DNA of 64,000 nt from Candidatus Pantoea gossypiicola. GTDB lineage: Bacteria > Pseudomonadota > Gammaproteobacteria > Enterobacterales > Enterobacteriaceae. The position numbers were made by a program, and so were the translations under genes. The notes below the pieces were generated by a model. That model worked only from the letters and a program-made list of their open reading frames with translations, was not told the DNA's origin and made no database searches. The stretch's first letter is position 1; every line of letters starts with the position of its first letter. The stretch is from contig NZ_VWVM01000017.1 of assembly GCF_008632075.1 (NCBI RefSeq), positions 1 through 64,000 on the forward strand, read 5' to 3'. Below, one piece after another: positions 9,204 through 21,660 of this stretch.

Positions 9204-10577
9204 CTACGCAAGACGTTGCTTTGCGTCACCGATGGCACGCGCAACCTGCTGCGGCGAGACACCGCCCTGCGCATTACGCTTATCCAGACAGGATTGCAGC
9301 GCCAGAATCGGATAAACATCCTCGCCAATCACCGAGCTGAACTGCTGCAGCTGCGCCAGCGACAGCGCTTCCAGCGCCACGCCCTGCCCGATGGCAGCCA
9401 CCACCACTTCCCCGACGATATGGTGTGCTTCACGGAACGGCACGCCTTTAGCGACCAGATAGTCAGCCAGTTCGGTGGAGTTTGCGTAACCCTGTTCCGC
9501 CGCTTCCTGGCAGCGTGGACGCTTAACCTGCAGGCCATCCAGCACCAGTACGGACATATGCAGACAGTCGAGCCAGGTGTCGAGCGCGTCAAACAGCCCC
9601 TCTTTGTCTTCCTGCATATCTTTGTTGTAGGCCAGTGGCAAACCTTTCAGCGTCATCATCATGCCGGTCAGTGCGCCCTGCACCCGACCACACTTGCCGC
9701 GAATCAGCTCCAGCGCATCCGGGTTTTTCTTCTGCGGCATGAGTGAGGAACCAGAGGTGACTTTATCTGACAGCTCAATAAAGCCCGCTTCGCCGGTATT
9801 GAAGAAGATCATATCTTCAGCAAAGCGCGACAGATGCACCATGCCGATAGCCGCGTCAGAGAGTAGCTCCAGCACGTGATCGCGGTCTGATACGGTATCC
9901 AGACTGTTACGCGTCGCAGAGGCAAAGCCCAGCCAGCCAGCCAGCTGCTGACGATCAATCTCGTAGGCGGTACCAGCCAGAGCGCCACAGCCCAGCGGGC
10001 TGACATCAAGCCGTTTCAGGGTATCCTGCAGACGGCTCTCATCACGCGCCAGCATTTCAACGTAGGCCAGACACCAGTGCGCAAATGTCACCGGCTGCGC
10101 ACGCTGCAGGTGGGTGTAGCCCGGCATCACCGCATCCTGATTCGCTTCGGCGGTGACCACCAGCGCCTGCTGCAGCTCACGTGTCGCGCCCAGCAGCGCC
10201 TCAATCTGCACCTTGCACCACAGTTTCAGATCGGTCGCGACCTGATCGTTACGGCTACGGCCGGTGTGCAGTTTTTTGCCCAGCGCACCGACTTTGTCGA
10301 TCAGCTTGCCTTCAACCCAGCTGTGGATATCTTCGGCGTCGCTCTGCAGGATCTGCTCAGGATTCTCACGCACTTCATCCAGTAACGCATTCAGCGCTGC
10401 TTCCAGCTGCTGCTGCTCATCCTGAGTCAGCACGTTGACCGTCACCAGCGCTTTGGACCAGGCAACAGAGCCAATAATGTCCTGCTCTGCCAGGCGGTAA
10501 TCGAAGCGAAGCGAGTCATTAAACTGTTTAAAACGCTGATCCGCTGCCTGAGTAAACCGTCCACCCCAAAGTGCCAT
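9204..10577 (-). CDS. argH: Argininosuccinate lyase
   Basis: ArgH splits argininosuccinate into arginine and fumarate, the last step of arginine synthesis in the cytosol. The 457-residue protein starts MALWGGRF and shows the fumarase/ASL signature [11 protein letters not shown] with the catalytic Ser loop. It also has the [10 protein letters not shown] and THLQRAQPV motifs. An in-frame start 78 bp upstream was rejected because the family begins at MALWGGRF. It is the last gene of argCBGH, 90 bp behind argG. No minus-strand terminator with a U-tract was seen downstream. Confidence 0.97.
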   Translation of the reverse strand: MALWGGRFTQAADQRFKQFNDSLRFDYRLAEQDIIGSVAWSKALVTVNVLTQDEQQQLEAALNALLDEVRENPEQILQSDAEDIHSWVEGKLIDKVGALGKKLHTGRSRNDQVATDLKLWCKVQIEALLGATRELQQALVVTAEANQDAVMPGYTHLQRAQPVTFAHWCLAYVEMLARDESRLQDTLKRLDVSPLGCGALAGTAYEIDRQQLAGWLGFASATRNSLDTVSDRDHVLELLSDAAIGMVHLSRFAEDMIFFNTGEAGFIELSDKVTSGSSLMPQKKNPDALELIRGKCGRVQGALTGMMMTLKGLPLAYNKDMQEDKEGLFDALDTWLDCLHMSVLVLDGLQVKRPRCQEAAEQGYANSTELADYLVAKGVPFREAHHIVGEVVVAAIGQGVALEALSLAQLQQFSSVIGEDVYPILALQSCLDKRNAQGGVSPQQVARAIGDAKQRLA

Positions 10578-10667
10578 GTGAAAACTCCTCTGAATCGTTA
10601 AACAAGAGGCGGCATAAATGCCGCCCCTGAATGAAAACTGTGAGGCGAGGCGCACCCCGCCTGAAAA

Positions 10668-11885
10668 TTACTTCTTCTGCTCGTTCAGGGCGCGGATACG
10701 CGAAGAGAGCGAGAACAGACGGATAAAGCCGCCCGCATGACGGTGATCGTAGACCTCATCTTCACCAAAGGTGGCGAACTCTTCTGAGTAGAGGCTGTTC
10801 GCGGAACGTTTCTGGGTGGCTGTTGCCTGGCCTTTATAAAGCTGCAGCACCACTTCACCGTTAACGTCTTCCGCCAGCGACTCAGCAGCAGCCTGAATCG
10901 ACTTACGCAATGGAGCGAACCACCGTCCGTCATAAACCACGTAAGACATCTCGTGGCCCAGCTGCTCACGCCATTTGAAGCTATCGCGATCCAGCACCAG
11001 CTGCTCAACCGCACGCAGCGCGTTCACCATGATGGTGCCGCCAGGGGTTTCATAGCAGCCGCGGGATTTAATGCCCACCAGACGGTTTTCAACGATATCG
11101 ATACGGCCAACGCCATGCTTTGCGCCCAGCACGTTGAGTTTTTCCAGACACTGGAACGGACTCAGTTTTTCACCGTTAACCGCCACAACCCGACCTTTCT
11201 CAACGGTCACGGTCACCTCTTCAGGCTGGTCAGGGGCTTCCAGCGGATCGACAGTCCAGACCCAGCAATCTTTATTCGGTGCATTGGCCGGGCTTTCCAG
11301 CACGCCACCTTCGGTGGAGATGTGCCAGGCGTTTTCGTCACGGCTGTAGATTTTCTCCAGCGACGCGGTGGTCGGGATGTTGCGCTCTTTCAGGTAGTCC
11401 AGCAGCGCTTCACGTGAACGCAGGTTCCATTCACGCCACGGTGCCACCACTTTCAGCTGCGGTGCCAGCGCGGTGTAGGTGGTTTCGAAACGCACCTGGT
11501 CATTTCCTTTACCGGTTGCGCCGTGACACAGCGCATCTGCGCCCACTTTCAGCGCCAGCTCAACCTGGGCTTTAGCGATGATAGGACGCGCCATAGAGGT
11601 GCCCAGCAGATAGGTGCCTTCATACAGCGCACCGGTCTGCAGCACCGGATAGACGTAGTCGCTGATGAACTCTTCACGCAGGTCAACCACGTGACATTCA
11701 GATGCGCCAGACTGCAGCGCTTTCTTCTCCACACCTTCCAGATCGCCGCGCTCCTGACCGATGTCTGCTACGAAAGCGACCACTTCACAGCCACCGTAGT
11801 TCTCTTTCAGCCATGGAATGATGGCTGACGTATCAAGACCACCGGAGTAAGCCAGAACGATTTTTTTGATGTTTTGCGTTTGCAT
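10668..11885 (-). CDS. argG: Argininosuccinate synthase
   Basis: ArgG joins citrulline and aspartate with ATP hydrolysis to AMP. The 405-residue protein starts with the PP-loop motif [10 protein letters not shown] (about 12-21) and contains [15 protein letters not shown] and the EGGVLESP citrulline/aspartate region. This is the roughly 400-residue subtype; E. coli ArgG is about 447 residues, belongs to another subgroup and is encoded elsewhere. Here the gene lies between argB and argH, so one operon encodes four consecutive enzymes. An AAGGATT ribosome binding site precedes the ATG. Regulation should follow the ARG boxes upstream of argC. Confidence 0.97.
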   Translation of the reverse strand: MQTQNIKKIVLAYSGGLDTSAIIPWLKENYGGCEVVAFVADIGQERGDLEGVEKKALQSGASECHVVDLREEFISDYVYPVLQTGALYEGTYLLGTSMARPIIAKAQVELALKVGADALCHGATGKGNDQVRFETTYTALAPQLKVVAPWREWNLRSREALLDYLKERNIPTTASLEKIYSRDENAWHISTEGGVLESPANAPNKDCWVWTVDPLEAPDQPEEVTVTVEKGRVVAVNGEKLSPFQCLEKLNVLGAKHGVGRIDIVENRLVGIKSRGCYETPGGTIMVNALRAVEQLVLDRDSFKWREQLGHEMSYVVYDGRWFAPLRKSIQAAAESLAEDVNGEVVLQLYKGQATATQKRSANSLYSEEFATFGEDEVYDHRHAGGFIRLFSLSSRIRALNEQKK

Positions 11886-11909
11886 TTCGTAATCCTTGAA
11901 TCAGAGTCG

Positions 11910-12686
11910 TTAAGCGAGAATCCGGGTGCCAATCGACACACCGTTAAACAGGTCAGGCAGCCGCTCAGCGTGACGCCAGCTGGCAATATCCACCGGTCGG
12001 CCCAGAGTACGTGCCGCATCCAGCGCAGCGTGTACTTTCACAATCATGCCGTCAGTAATAATGCCCTGAGTAATCAGCTGCTCGGCTTTGTCGGCGGTCA
12101 TCTCTTCGATACGCTGACCTTTGCCATCGAGAATACCACTGACGTCTGACAACAGAACCAGATCGGCACCCAGCGTCGAGGCCAGTGCGGTCGCTGCCTG
12201 ATCCGCGTTGACGTTCATCAGGTCGCCGCTGTCAGTAATACCAATCGAGCTGACTACCGGCATGTAACCGGCCGCCAGCAGGGTGTTCAGCAAGGCCGGA
12301 TCACCCGGCGTTGCGTGGCCAACATGGCCGAGTTCTTCATCAAATGAGGCGACATTGACGATACCTGCATCGCCCAGGCAAAGACCCACTGCGTTGATAC
12401 CCGATTTTTTTGCCCAGGCCAGCAGCGTTTTGTTGGCAGTTCCCGCCAGCGCACCGGTAATGATGTCGATCTGATCGGCCGGGGTGACGCGCAGGCCATT
12501 TTTCTTCATCACCGGCAGCGCCAGCTTTTTCATCAGCTCATCCACCAGGCAGCCGCCGCCGTGGACGATGATCAGCGGACGTTGATGAGCGCTACGATAG
12601 TTAAGCAGTGCTTCAAACAAGCGCGCCAGCGCTTCCTCGCTGTCTAACAGCACACCGCCCAGCTTAATAATCAATGGATTGGTCAT
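11910..12686 (-). CDS. argB: N-acetylglutamate kinase
   Basis: ArgB phosphorylates N-acetyl-L-glutamate with ATP, the second step of the acetylated arginine route. The 258-residue amino-acid kinase fold has the N-terminal KLGGVLLD and VHGGGCLVD glycine loops. The VVSSIGI and [12 protein letters not shown] segments bind acetylglutamate. It lacks the N-terminal extension of arginine-inhibited hexameric NAGKs, as expected for enterobacteria where ArgA carries feedback control. It sits 14 bp behind argC and 24 bp before argG. Confidence 0.97.
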   Translation of the reverse strand: MTNPLIIKLGGVLLDSEEALARLFEALLNYRSAHQRPLIIVHGGGCLVDELMKKLALPVMKKNGLRVTPADQIDIITGALAGTANKTLLAWAKKSGINAVGLCLGDAGIVNVASFDEELGHVGHATPGDPALLNTLLAAGYMPVVSSIGITDSGDLMNVNADQAATALASTLGADLVLLSDVSGILDGKGQRIEEMTADKAEQLITQGIITDGMIVKVHAALDAARTLGRPVDIASWRHAERLPDLFNGVSIGTRILA

Positions 12687-12700
12687 GGTTTAGTTATCCG

Positions 12701-13705
12701 TTAAATCAGTGACTGCGTTTCAGGGAAGCCGAACCGGATGTTCAGGCACTGTACTGCCTGCGATGCCGCCCCTTTCAGCAGATTATCTTCGGCTGCTACA
12801 ACAATCAGATGCTCGTCCTGCACTTCAAAACCGATATCGCAGTAAGGCAGACCGACAACGGCTTTCAGCGCCGGTACACCCTTATCGTAGAGGCGCACCA
12901 GCGGCTTGTCGTCATAGGCACGATGGAAGACAGCAGCGATATCTTCGCGGCTGACACCCGCTTTCAGACGGCAGGTGATGGTCGCCAGGATACCGCGCGG
13001 GAAGCTCCCCAGATGCGGTGTGAAGATCACTGGCGTACCGAGGTGCGCGACAATTTCCGGGTGGTGACGATGATTGAACAGTCCGTAAGGCTGCAGGCTC
13101 ACTTCGCAGAAGCTGGTGCCGACATTGGCTTTACGTCCGGCACCGCTCACGCCGCTGGTGGCGTTGATAACCGGCCACTGCGCATCGTTTAACAGTCCCG
13201 CATCCACCAGAGGTTTCAGTGCCAGCTGAGCAGCGGTCGGGTAGCAACCCGGCACGGCCACCAGCTGCGCCTGCTGAATTTTCTCATGCTGATATTCCGC
13301 CAGGCCGTAAACGGCTTTATCGAGCCAGTCGCCATGCTGATGAGTGAAACCGTAGAAACGGGTGTAAAAATCAGCGTCGTTAACGCGGAACGCACCCGAC
13401 AGGTCGAATACCACACAGCCAGCCTTGAGGAATTCCGGGGCCAGGTCGTGGCTGACTTCGTGGGCCGTCGCCAGGAACACGACATCCACTTTGTCTGCCC
13501 ACTCCGCCGCGCTGCTCAGCGGCTGCAGCGGTAAATCCACCACGCCTTTCAGCTGCGGATGGAGATCGGACAGGCGCTTGCCGGCATCAGGGCTTTGCGC
13601 CGAAAGCGCCAAAGCGGTTATGTTGATATGTGGATGGCGATTCAGGAAGGTGGCAAGCTCAACACCAGCATAACCACTGGCACCAACGATCAGCGTATTC
13701 AACAT
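12701..13705 (-). CDS. argC: N-acetyl-gamma-glutamyl-phosphate reductase
   Basis: ArgC reduces N-acetylglutamyl-phosphate with NADPH. The 334-residue protein starts [17 protein letters not shown] with the dinucleotide motif GASGYAG. It carries the catalytic cysteine in [10 protein letters not shown] and the later VSGAGRK and HRHHPEI segments with the catalytic histidine. The start at 13705 fits the glycine-motif position; an upstream in-frame ATG would add 20 residues ending in a run unlike the family. It is the first gene of argCBGH and is transcribed away from argE from a shared control region. Confidence 0.97.
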   Translation of the reverse strand: MLNTLIVGASGYAGVELATFLNRHPHINITALALSAQSPDAGKRLSDLHPQLKGVVDLPLQPLSSAAEWADKVDVVFLATAHEVSHDLAPEFLKAGCVVFDLSGAFRVNDADFYTRFYGFTHQHGDWLDKAVYGLAEYQHEKIQQAQLVAVPGCYPTAAQLALKPLVDAGLLNDAQWPVINATSGVSGAGRKANVGTSFCEVSLQPYGLFNHRHHPEIVAHLGTPVIFTPHLGSFPRGILATITCRLKAGVSREDIAAVFHRAYDDKPLVRLYDKGVPALKAVVGLPYCDIGFEVQDEHLIVVAAEDNLLKGAASQAVQCLNIRFGFPETQSLI

Positions 13706-13808
13706 CAGGCTGTAACCCTTTTTACAGTCGCACGTTCCGGGTCGCGGCCTTGCCCCGTTACCCACCCTGTCATCTGCAGTGATTTATGGTTCCCTTGCAG
13801 AGGACGTT

Positions 13809-13847
13809 AATGTATTTTTATTCACTATTACTGCATGAATATGGATA
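13809..13847. promoter_or_regulatory. Paired ARG boxes of the argE-argCBGH control region
   Basis: Two 18 bp imperfect palindromes, 13809-13826 and 13830-13847, are separated by 3 bp. On the minus strand they read AGTGAATAAAAATACATT and TATCCATATTCATGCAGT. These match the two E. coli argEC boxes in sequence and spacing almost completely. ArgR hexamers with arginine bind such pairs and repress both divergent promoters. Confidence 0.92.
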
Positions 13848-13872
13848 CATCCTAACCCAAGGACCGCCAACA

Positions 13873-15021
13873 GTGAAGACAAAATTACCGCCTTTTATTG
13901 AACTGTACAGCCAGTTAATCGCTACACCATCGATCAGTGCAACCGATGCCGCACTGGATCAGAGTAATGAAACTTTAATCAATTTGCTGGCCGGCTGGTT
14001 TCGCGACCTTGGCTTCAGCGTTGAAGTGCAGCCGGTGCCCGGCACCCGCAATAAATTTAACATGCTGGCGCGAACCGGCAGCGGAGCGGGCGGCCTGCTG
14101 TTAGCGGGTCATACGGATACCGTTCCCTTTGACGATGGCCGCTGGACGCGCGATCCCTTTACCCTGACCGAGCACGACAACAAGCTCTATGGTCTGGGCA
14201 CGGCAGACATGAAAGGGTTCTTTGCCTTTATTCTCGATACGCTGCGCGATGTGGATGTCAGCACGCTGAGCAAGCCGCTCTATATCCTCGCCACGGCCGA
14301 TGAAGAGACCACCATGGCGGGTGCTAAATATTTCTCGGAATCGACGCAACTGCGTCCCGACTGCGCCATCATCGGTGAACCGACCTCGCTGAAACCGGTG
14401 CGCGCGCACAAAGGCCATCTGTCGAATGTAATTCGTATTGAAGGGAAATCGGGCCATTCCAGCGATCCGGCGCGTGGCGTTAATGCTATTGAGCTGATGC
14501 ATGAGTCGATCACCCATCTGATGCAACTGCGCAACACGCTGCAGGAGCGTTATCATCATGACGGCTTTGCCATCCCCTGGCCCACCATGAATTTCGGTCA
14601 TATTCATGGCGGCGACGCTGCAAACCGTATCTGCGCCTGTTGTGAACTGCATATGGATATCCGACCACTGCCGGGCCTGTCGCTGAGCGATCTGGATGGA
14701 TTACTGAACGAGGCGCTGGCACCGGTAAGTGCCCGCTGGCCGGGCCGTGTCACGGTGGCTGAGCTGCATCCGCCGATTCCGGGCTATGAGTGCCCGGCTA
14801 ATCATGAACTGGTGAGCGTGGTAGAGAAATTGCTGGGTACGCCAACTGAGGTGGTGAACTACTGCACCGAAGCGCCGTTTATTCAGCAGCTCTGCCCGAC
14901 GCTGGTCCTGGGTCCGGGTTCGATTAATCAGGCACACCAGCCAGATGAATTTATCGATACGGCATTTATTAAGCCAACGCGGGCACTTATCAGTCAGGTT
15001 GTGCAGCATTTTTGTCACTGA
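13873..15021 (+). CDS. argE: Acetylornithine deacetylase
   Basis: ArgE hydrolyses N-acetylornithine to ornithine and acetate, closing the linear arginine route. The 382-residue M20 metallopeptidase has zinc ligands in [10 protein letters not shown] and GTADMKG, the catalytic ATADEETT motif, and a HQPDE C-terminal ligand. The start is a GTG (13873) giving [10 protein letters not shown], which aligns with E. coli MKNKLPPFIE; AAGGA lies upstream. The longer in-frame ATG at 13786 would run through the ARG boxes and is rejected. It is divergent from argC. Confidence 0.95.
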   Translation: MKTKLPPFIELYSQLIATPSISATDAALDQSNETLINLLAGWFRDLGFSVEVQPVPGTRNKFNMLARTGSGAGGLLLAGHTDTVPFDDGRWTRDPFTLTEHDNKLYGLGTADMKGFFAFILDTLRDVDVSTLSKPLYILATADEETTMAGAKYFSESTQLRPDCAIIGEPTSLKPVRAHKGHLSNVIRIEGKSGHSSDPARGVNAIELMHESITHLMQLRNTLQERYHHDGFAIPWPTMNFGHIHGGDAANRICACCELHMDIRPLPGLSLSDLDGLLNEALAPVSARWPGRVTVAELHPPIPGYECPANHELVSVVEKLLGTPTEVVNYCTEAPFIQQLCPTLVLGPGSINQAHQPDEFIDTAFIKPTRALISQVVQHFCH

Positions 15022-15373
15022 TTGACAGTAAATGGGGCATTTCACTGTATTAACAGCAAAATGCCCCCTCATTCTGCGGGATTTAACAATAAGAATAACT
15101 TATCCCGCTTCCTTCCCAATAAATTCTGTGAATTTCCGTTAGTTAGCGCCATCTTCTGCACACTTTAACGCATTTGACGAACGCAACATTACGTGGCTAG
15201 ATAAAAGACGATGTTATGCCCACCGGGTGATTATCCAGAACGTTTCAGAATGCGGACAGGCGGCAACGGAGCCGGTTCCCTTTAGAGTAGCGGGAACACG
15301 ATGTTGCTGATTTTTTGCTGCCTGAAAGGTCGGGTGTAGAAGTTTTTAAAGACGATAAGGGTGTCAGGGTCCA
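15022..15373 (+). other. argE-ppc intergenic region
   Basis: This 352 bp stretch has no convincing ORF. GGGGCATTT (15034-15042) and AAATGCCCC (15059-15067) form a long-looped inverted repeat just after argE, without a T-run, so it may be a weak or factor-dependent terminator. The rest contains the ppc promoter and a roughly 165 nt untranslated leader that includes a GTTCCC/GGGAAC hairpin. GTGTCAGGGT precedes the ppc ATG. Confidence 0.6.
15174..15203 (+). promoter_or_regulatory. Candidate ppc promoter
   Basis: TTGACG (15174-15179) and TAGATA (15198-15203) are separated by 18 bp. No better pair was found in the gap. Transcription from here would give a long 5' leader of about 160 nt. Confidence 0.5.
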
Positions 15374-18025
15374 ATGAACGAACAATATTCCGCAATGCGA
15401 AGTAATGTCAGTATGCTCGGCAAACTGCTCGGGGATACGATTAAGGATGCACTGGGTGAGAACATCCTCGACCAGGTGGAAACCATCCGTAAGCTCTCCA
15501 AGTCATCCCGTGCAGGCAATGATACTCATCGTAAAGAGCTGCTCAATACGCTGCAGAACCTCTCCAACGAGGAGCTTCTGCCGGTTGCACGCGCATTCAG
15601 CCAGTTTCTGAACCTCACCAACGTGGCGGAGCAGTATCAGACCATCTCGCAGAGCGGTGAAGGTGAGAACCATCCTGAACTGCTGAAAAAGACTTTTGAT
15701 ACCCTGAAGCAGCAGAAAGATATCAGCGAAACTGACATCCTGGCGGCCATTGAGTCGCTGTCGCTTGAGCTGGTGCTGACTGCGCACCCGACCGAAATCA
15801 CCCGTCGTACGCTGATTCACAAGCTGGTTGAAGTGAACAGCTGTCTGAAACAGCTCGACCACAGCGACGTCTCCGACTACGAGCGTAACCAGATTATGCG
15901 CCGTCTGCGTCAGCTGGTGGCACAGGCGTGGCACACCGATGAAATCCGCAAATACCGTCCGACCCCTGTCGACGAAGCCAAATGGGGCTTTGCCGTTGTT
16001 GAAAACAGCCTGTGGGAAGGCGTTCCCGCCTTCCTGCGTGAGCTGAATGAGCAGGTCGAAGAGGCCTTTGGTATCAGGCTGCCGGTCGATTTCGTGCCGG
16101 TTCAGTTCACCTCATGGATGGGTGGCGACCGCGATGGTAACCCGAACGTCACGGCATCGATCACCCGCCATGTGATGCAGCTAAGCCGCTGGAAAGCTAC
16201 AGACCTGTTCCTGCGTGATATCGGCGTGCTGATCTCCGAGCTGTCGATGTCCGAGTGCAGCGAAGAGATCCGCGAACTCAGCGGCGAGCCGGAAGCGCTG
16301 GAACCTTATCGCGTAATCCTGAAACGCCTGCGCAGCCAGTTAATGTCTACCCAGTCATTCCTGGAACGCCGCCTGAAAGGTGAGCGTCTGCCGCGTCCGG
16401 CCGATCTGCTGGTCTCCAACGAGCAGCTGTGGGACCCACTGTTTGCCATCTATCAGTCACTGCAACAGTGCGGCATGGGCATTATCGCCAACGGGCAGTT
16501 GCTCGATACGCTGCGCCGCGTGAAATGCTTCGGCGTGCCACTGGTGCGTATCGATCTGCGTCAGGAAAGTACCCGCCACACAGAGGCGATTGCTGAAGTG
16601 ACCCGCTACCTGGGTCTCGGCGATTATGAAAGCTGGTCCGAAGCGGACAAGCAGGCCTTCCTGATCCGTGAGCTGAACTCCAAACGTCCGCTGCTGCCTC
16701 GTCACTGGGAACCCAGCGATGAGACGCGTGAAGTGCTGGAGACCTGCCGCGTTGCGGCTGAAGCGCCACAGGGTTCTATTGCCGCCTATGTTATTTCGAT
16801 GGCGAAAACCCCTTCCGACGTGCTGGCCGTACATCTGCTGCTGAAAGAAGCCGGTATCGGTTATGCGATGCCGGTTGCCCCGCTGTTTGAAACGCTTGAT
16901 GACCTGAACAACGCGAATGACGTGATGAGCCAGCTGCTGAGCATTGACTGGTATCGCGGCTTTATTCAGGGCAAACAGATGGTGATGATTGGCTATTCTG
17001 ACTCGGCAAAAGATGCCGGGGTGATGGCTGCCAGCTGGGCGCAGTATCAGGCACAGGATGCGCTGATTAAGACCTGCGAAAAAGCCGGGATTTCCCTGAC
17101 GCTGTTCCACGGACGCGGCGGCAGTATTGGCCGCGGCGGCGCGCCTGCACATGCCGCACTGTTGTCACAACCGCCAGGCAGCCTGCGCGGCGGTCTGCGT
17201 GTGACCGAACAGGGCGAGATGATCCGCTTTAAATATGGCTTACCGGCCGTGACGATCGCCAGCCTGTCGCTCTACACCGGCGCGATTCTGGAAGCGAACC
17301 TGATGCCACCACCGGAGCCAAAACGCGAGTGGCGCGACATCATGGATCAGCTCTCTGCAGACTCCTGCGCAATGTATCGCGGGTATGTGCGTGAAAATGC
17401 GGACTTCGTCCCCTACTTCCGTTCGGCGACGCCGGAGCAGGAACTGGGTAAATTACCGCTCGGCTCACGTCCGGCTAAACGCCGCCCTACCGGTGGCGTG
17501 GAGTCGCTACGTGCGATTCCGTGGATTTTCGCCTGGACGCAGAACCGTCTGATGCTGCCTGCCTGGCTCGGTGCCGGCGCTGCTCTGCAGCAGGCGATGG
17601 CGGCTGGTCATCAGGATCAGCTGGAGGCGATGTGCCGCGACTGGCCGTTCTTCTCTACCCGTCTGGGCATGCTGGAGATGGTGTTCTCGAAAGCGGACCT
17701 GTGGCTGGCGGAATATTACGATCAGCGTCTGGTCGATAAATCACTCTGGCCGCTGGGCAAACAGCTGCGCGATCAGCTTGATGCCGATATCAAAGCGGTA
17801 CTGACCATTGCCAATGACTCTCACCTGATGGCTGACCAGCCGTGGATTGCCGAGTCGATTGCACTGCGTAACGTCTATACCGATCCGCTCAACGTACTCC
17901 AGGCAGAATTGCTGCATCGTTCCCGTGCACAGGAAGCGCGGGGTGAAGAACCGGATGCCCGCGTTGAGCAGGCTCTGATGGTGACGATTGCGGGTGTCGC
18001 GGCAGGCATGCGCAATACCGGTTAA
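15374..18025 (+). CDS. ppc: Phosphoenolpyruvate carboxylase
   Basis: Ppc carboxylates phosphoenolpyruvate to oxaloacetate, refilling the TCA cycle. The 883 residues equal the E. coli length. The catalytic histidine motif [13 protein letters not shown], the substrate loop [16 protein letters not shown], the glycine-rich [12 protein letters not shown] and the C-terminal [18 protein letters not shown] are all intact. In E. coli the enzyme is activated by acetyl-CoA and fructose bisphosphate and inhibited by aspartate. The conserved residues suggest the same but do not prove it. It is a single-gene unit between argE and the bidirectional terminator it shares with metF. Confidence 0.98.
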   Translation: MNEQYSAMRSNVSMLGKLLGDTIKDALGENILDQVETIRKLSKSSRAGNDTHRKELLNTLQNLSNEELLPVARAFSQFLNLTNVAEQYQTISQSGEGENHPELLKKTFDTLKQQKDISETDILAAIESLSLELVLTAHPTEITRRTLIHKLVEVNSCLKQLDHSDVSDYERNQIMRRLRQLVAQAWHTDEIRKYRPTPVDEAKWGFAVVENSLWEGVPAFLRELNEQVEEAFGIRLPVDFVPVQFTSWMGGDRDGNPNVTASITRHVMQLSRWKATDLFLRDIGVLISELSMSECSEEIRELSGEPEALEPYRVILKRLRSQLMSTQSFLERRLKGERLPRPADLLVSNEQLWDPLFAIYQSLQQCGMGIIANGQLLDTLRRVKCFGVPLVRIDLRQESTRHTEAIAEVTRYLGLGDYESWSEADKQAFLIRELNSKRPLLPRHWEPSDETREVLETCRVAAEAPQGSIAAYVISMAKTPSDVLAVHLLLKEAGIGYAMPVAPLFETLDDLNNANDVMSQLLSIDWYRGFIQGKQMVMIGYSDSAKDAGVMAASWAQYQAQDALIKTCEKAGISLTLFHGRGGSIGRGGAPAHAALLSQPPGSLRGGLRVTEQGEMIRFKYGLPAVTIASLSLYTGAILEANLMPPPEPKREWRDIMDQLSADSCAMYRGYVRENADFVPYFRSATPEQELGKLPLGSRPAKRRPTGGVESLRAIPWIFAWTQNRLMLPAWLGAGAALQQAMAAGHQDQLEAMCRDWPFFSTRLGMLEMVFSKADLWLAEYYDQRLVDKSLWPLGKQLRDQLDADIKAVLTIANDSHLMADQPWIAESIALRNVYTDPLNVLQAELLHRSRAQEARGEEPDARVEQALMVTIAGVAAGMRNTG

Positions 18026-18070
18026 CCCTGGTCAGGCGCGAACCACACTTCGCGCCGCCAGAGAGCAGCA

Positions 18071-18103
18071 GTAAAAAAGTCGGGTGATTCCCGACTTTTT
18101 TAC
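18071..18103. terminator. Bidirectional terminator between ppc and metF
   Basis: AAAAAAGTCGGG and CCCGACTTTTTT form a perfect 12 bp inverted repeat around TGATT. It gives a U-tract in both directions. Confidence 0.93.
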
Positions 18104-18120
18104 TGGCTCAGGCAGAGCGG

Positions 18121-19029
<909 letters not shown>

Positions 19030-19052
19030 TCACTGATTAATAATCGACCCGT

Positions 19053-19084
19053 AAACATCTACACGTTCAGACGTCCAGATGTTC
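19053..19084. promoter_or_regulatory. Four tandem met boxes (MetJ operator) of metF
   Basis: Four contiguous 8-mers resemble the MetJ consensus AGACGTCT: AAACATCT, ACACGTTC, AGACGTCC and AGATGTTC. MetJ dimers with S-adenosylmethionine bind such arrays cooperatively. Confidence 0.9.
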
Positions 19085-19188
19085 AAAATGACGCAATCTC
19101 AGTGTGCCGTCAACGTAAAAGTGGTCAACAGGCGTGATCAATTTTCAATCAACATGAAGGGATTTCAACAGGGAGGAGACAACACGTT

Positions 19189-19211
19189 GAAAACAGGCGC
19201 CGAAGCGCCTG
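19189..19211 (-). terminator. Terminator of metBL
   Basis: On the minus strand CAGGCGC-TTCG-GCGCCTG is followed by TTTTC. The stable tetraloop hairpin begins about 11 bases after the metL stop codon. Confidence 0.85.
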
Positions 19212-19222
19212 ATGAGGAAGGA

Positions 19223-21658
19223 TTACAACAGCTGTGCGAGGCGATTTATATCTGACTGAATAGCGCCTGCGGTGACATCCCGGCCTGCGCCTGGCCCACG
19301 GATCACCAGTGGATTATCGCGATACCAGCGACTCTCAATGGCAAAGACGTTGTCGCACGGCAGCAGCGCGGCCAGCGGATGCTCTGGTCGCACCGCTTCA
19401 ACACCTACGCGCGCCTTGCCGTTAGCATCAAAACGGGCAACGTAGCGCAGCACCAGGTCCATCTCCCGCGCGGCTTCCAGCCGCTGCAGCATCTGCTCGT
19501 TCAGCTCTTCGCCATTCTCAAAGAAGTGATCAATCGATCCCTGAAGACAGTTATTCGGCACCAGCGATTCAACCCGCACCTGATCCGGCTCGATGTTATA
19601 GCCCGCCTCACGCGCCAGGATCACCAGCTTGCGCATCACATCCTGACCCGAGAGATCGGCGCGCGGATCAGGCTCGGTTAAGCCCTGCTGCCACGCCTGA
19701 TCCACCAGCTCGGTAAACGGCACCGTGCCATCAAACTGCAGGAACAGCCACGACAGCGTACCGGAGAAGATCCCGCTAATTGCCAGAATGGTATCGCCGC
19801 TGTCGCGCAGATCGCGCACCGTATAGTTAATCGGCAGGCCGGCACCAACAGTGGCGTTATAGAGCCAGTGACGTCCGGTTTTGGTGAAGGCATCGCGAAT
19901 CTGCCGCCAGGTCTGGCTGTCAGACGCACCCGCAACCTTGTTGGCGCTGATCACATGAAAACCGTGACTGGCAAAGTCAAGATACTGCTGCGCCAGCGGT
20001 GTACTGGCCGTAACATCCAGTACCACCAGGTCATCGAAAGGGTGAGCACGCATCCACAGGAACAGCGACTCTTCATCGCGCTCCACCGCTTCATCATCAA
20101 AGAAGGCGAGCGCACGACTGGCATCCAGCCCGTTATAGCTCAGCAGGCTGCGGCTGCTGTCCGCGACGCCCGCCAGCACAAATTCAAAGCCGGTGCGCGC
20201 TGACAGCGTTTCCTGATCGCGGGCAAACAGCTCAAGCCAGCGTGAACCGATATTGCCTTTGCCAAACAGCATCAGACCGATACGCTTTTCTGCGCGGAAC
20301 AGTGACTGATGCAGTCCCTGAATCAGGTGCTGAGTCGGCCCGACGCGCAGCACCGCGACTACGCTGATGTGATCTTCTGACTGCCAGATGAACTCAACCG
20401 GCTGATCTTTTAACTGCTGCCAGAAGCGATGAGTATGCAGCGGATTGCGGGTAACGCCTGCCCCAACCAGTGCCACCAGCGCCAGGCCGTCGCGCAGCTG
20501 CAGATGACCCGGCAGTCCGGCATCCTGTAGCAACGTGAAGGCGCTGTTAACCACCTCAGAGGTATAGCAGAGCTGCAGCAGCTGACGATCAGGATGGACG
20601 CCAAACGCCAGCGGGCGCAGCTGCGCACGCTTCAGCAGCAGGTCGATCTCTTTGTGCAGGATGGCGAAGTCATGCTGCTCTGGCAGCTGAATCTCAATCA
20701 GGCAAACATCATCGTGGCTGGTTACGATGCGCGCCCCGGTCCCGGAAGCCAGCACACGCTCGATGCGGGTTGAGCCCTGCTCTGGCTGATAGCTGCAGCG
20801 CAGTTGCAGGTCGATATCGCTGCCAGAGACCGGCTGCAGCGTGCGGGTATGCAGCACCGGAGCCGCCAGGCGAGCCAGCTCACTGGCTTCATCCAGCCTT
20901 AACAACGGCAGCAGACAGGCATCAGAAACTTTGCGGGGATCGGCGCTGTAAACGCCCGCGACATCGCTCCAGATGGTCACGCGTCCGACACCCGCCAGCG
21001 CGCCAATCTGTGTGGCGGAATAGTCGGAGCCGTTGCGGCCAAGCAGGACGGTTTCACCGGCATCGTTGCGGCTGATAAAGCCGGTCACTACGATGCGCTT
21101 TTGCGGATGCTGCGCCAGCAAAGTCTGCAGCAGGGGCCAGGATTTACCCTCATCCACCTGCGGCTGAGCAGCGCGTTCAGCACGCAGAAATTCACGCGCA
21201 TCCAGCCAGCAGGCCTGCAGGTCACGCTGGCTCAATACCGCTGACATCAGGCGTGCCGACCATATTTCACCGTGCCCGACCACTTCGGCATAGACCGCAT
21301 CGGTGATAGGCGCATCCAGCAGTACGGCAAGCTTTTCCAGATCGCGGATAAATGCAGTGATTAAAGGTTCGGCGATCTCAGCAGGCAGCAGCGCACCGAT
21401 TAGTTCGCTCTGGTAGCGCCGTAAAGCCTGTTGCACCTGATGCGCAGAGAGCCGATCGTTCTGGCTCAGCTTCAGCCAGCTAATCAGCTGGTTGGTGGTT
21501 GAGCCTGCCGCGGAGACCACCATCAGATCGCCTGGCTGGCTGTAGTCCGCCATAATGCTGGCAACGCGCTGATAGCAACGCGCATCGGCCAGACTGCTGC
21601 CACCAAACTTATGCAACTGCCTGATGTTCGGCGTTCCCGCGCCTGCTGAAATCGTCAT
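19223..21658 (-). CDS. metL: Bifunctional aspartokinase II / homoserine dehydrogenase II
   Basis: MetL phosphorylates aspartate and later reduces aspartate semialdehyde to homoserine. The 811-residue fusion has an aspartokinase half (LHKFGGSSLAD near residue 14 and the GFISRND/GRNGSDYSA region), then a regulatory linker. The homoserine dehydrogenase half starts near residue 460 (LMLFGKGNIGSRWLE nucleotide motif). Length equals the E. coli enzyme (810). The start lies 2 bp after the metB stop, so the two are co-translated. Repression by MetJ through boxes upstream of metB is expected. Confidence 0.97.
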   Translation of the reverse strand: MTISAGAGTPNIRQLHKFGGSSLADARCYQRVASIMADYSQPGDLMVVSAAGSTTNQLISWLKLSQNDRLSAHQVQQALRRYQSELIGALLPAEIAEPLITAFIRDLEKLAVLLDAPITDAVYAEVVGHGEIWSARLMSAVLSQRDLQACWLDAREFLRAERAAQPQVDEGKSWPLLQTLLAQHPQKRIVVTGFISRNDAGETVLLGRNGSDYSATQIGALAGVGRVTIWSDVAGVYSADPRKVSDACLLPLLRLDEASELARLAAPVLHTRTLQPVSGSDIDLQLRCSYQPEQGSTRIERVLASGTGARIVTSHDDVCLIEIQLPEQHDFAILHKEIDLLLKRAQLRPLAFGVHPDRQLLQLCYTSEVVNSAFTLLQDAGLPGHLQLRDGLALVALVGAGVTRNPLHTHRFWQQLKDQPVEFIWQSEDHISVVAVLRVGPTQHLIQGLHQSLFRAEKRIGLMLFGKGNIGSRWLELFARDQETLSARTGFEFVLAGVADSSRSLLSYNGLDASRALAFFDDEAVERDEESLFLWMRAHPFDDLVVLDVTASTPLAQQYLDFASHGFHVISANKVAGASDSQTWRQIRDAFTKTGRHWLYNATVGAGLPINYTVRDLRDSGDTILAISGIFSGTLSWLFLQFDGTVPFTELVDQAWQQGLTEPDPRADLSGQDVMRKLVILAREAGYNIEPDQVRVESLVPNNCLQGSIDHFFENGEELNEQMLQRLEAAREMDLVLRYVARFDANGKARVGVEAVRPEHPLAALLPCDNVFAIESRWYRDNPLVIRGPGAGRDVTAGAIQSDINRLAQLL

Positions 21659-21660
21659 GC

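Noticed and set aside
11523..11828. ORFs antisense to argG, argH and other core genes (for example 9216-9746, 16457-17152, 36789-37463)
   Set aside because: They mirror the codon pattern of strongly conserved genes and lack ribosome binding sites.
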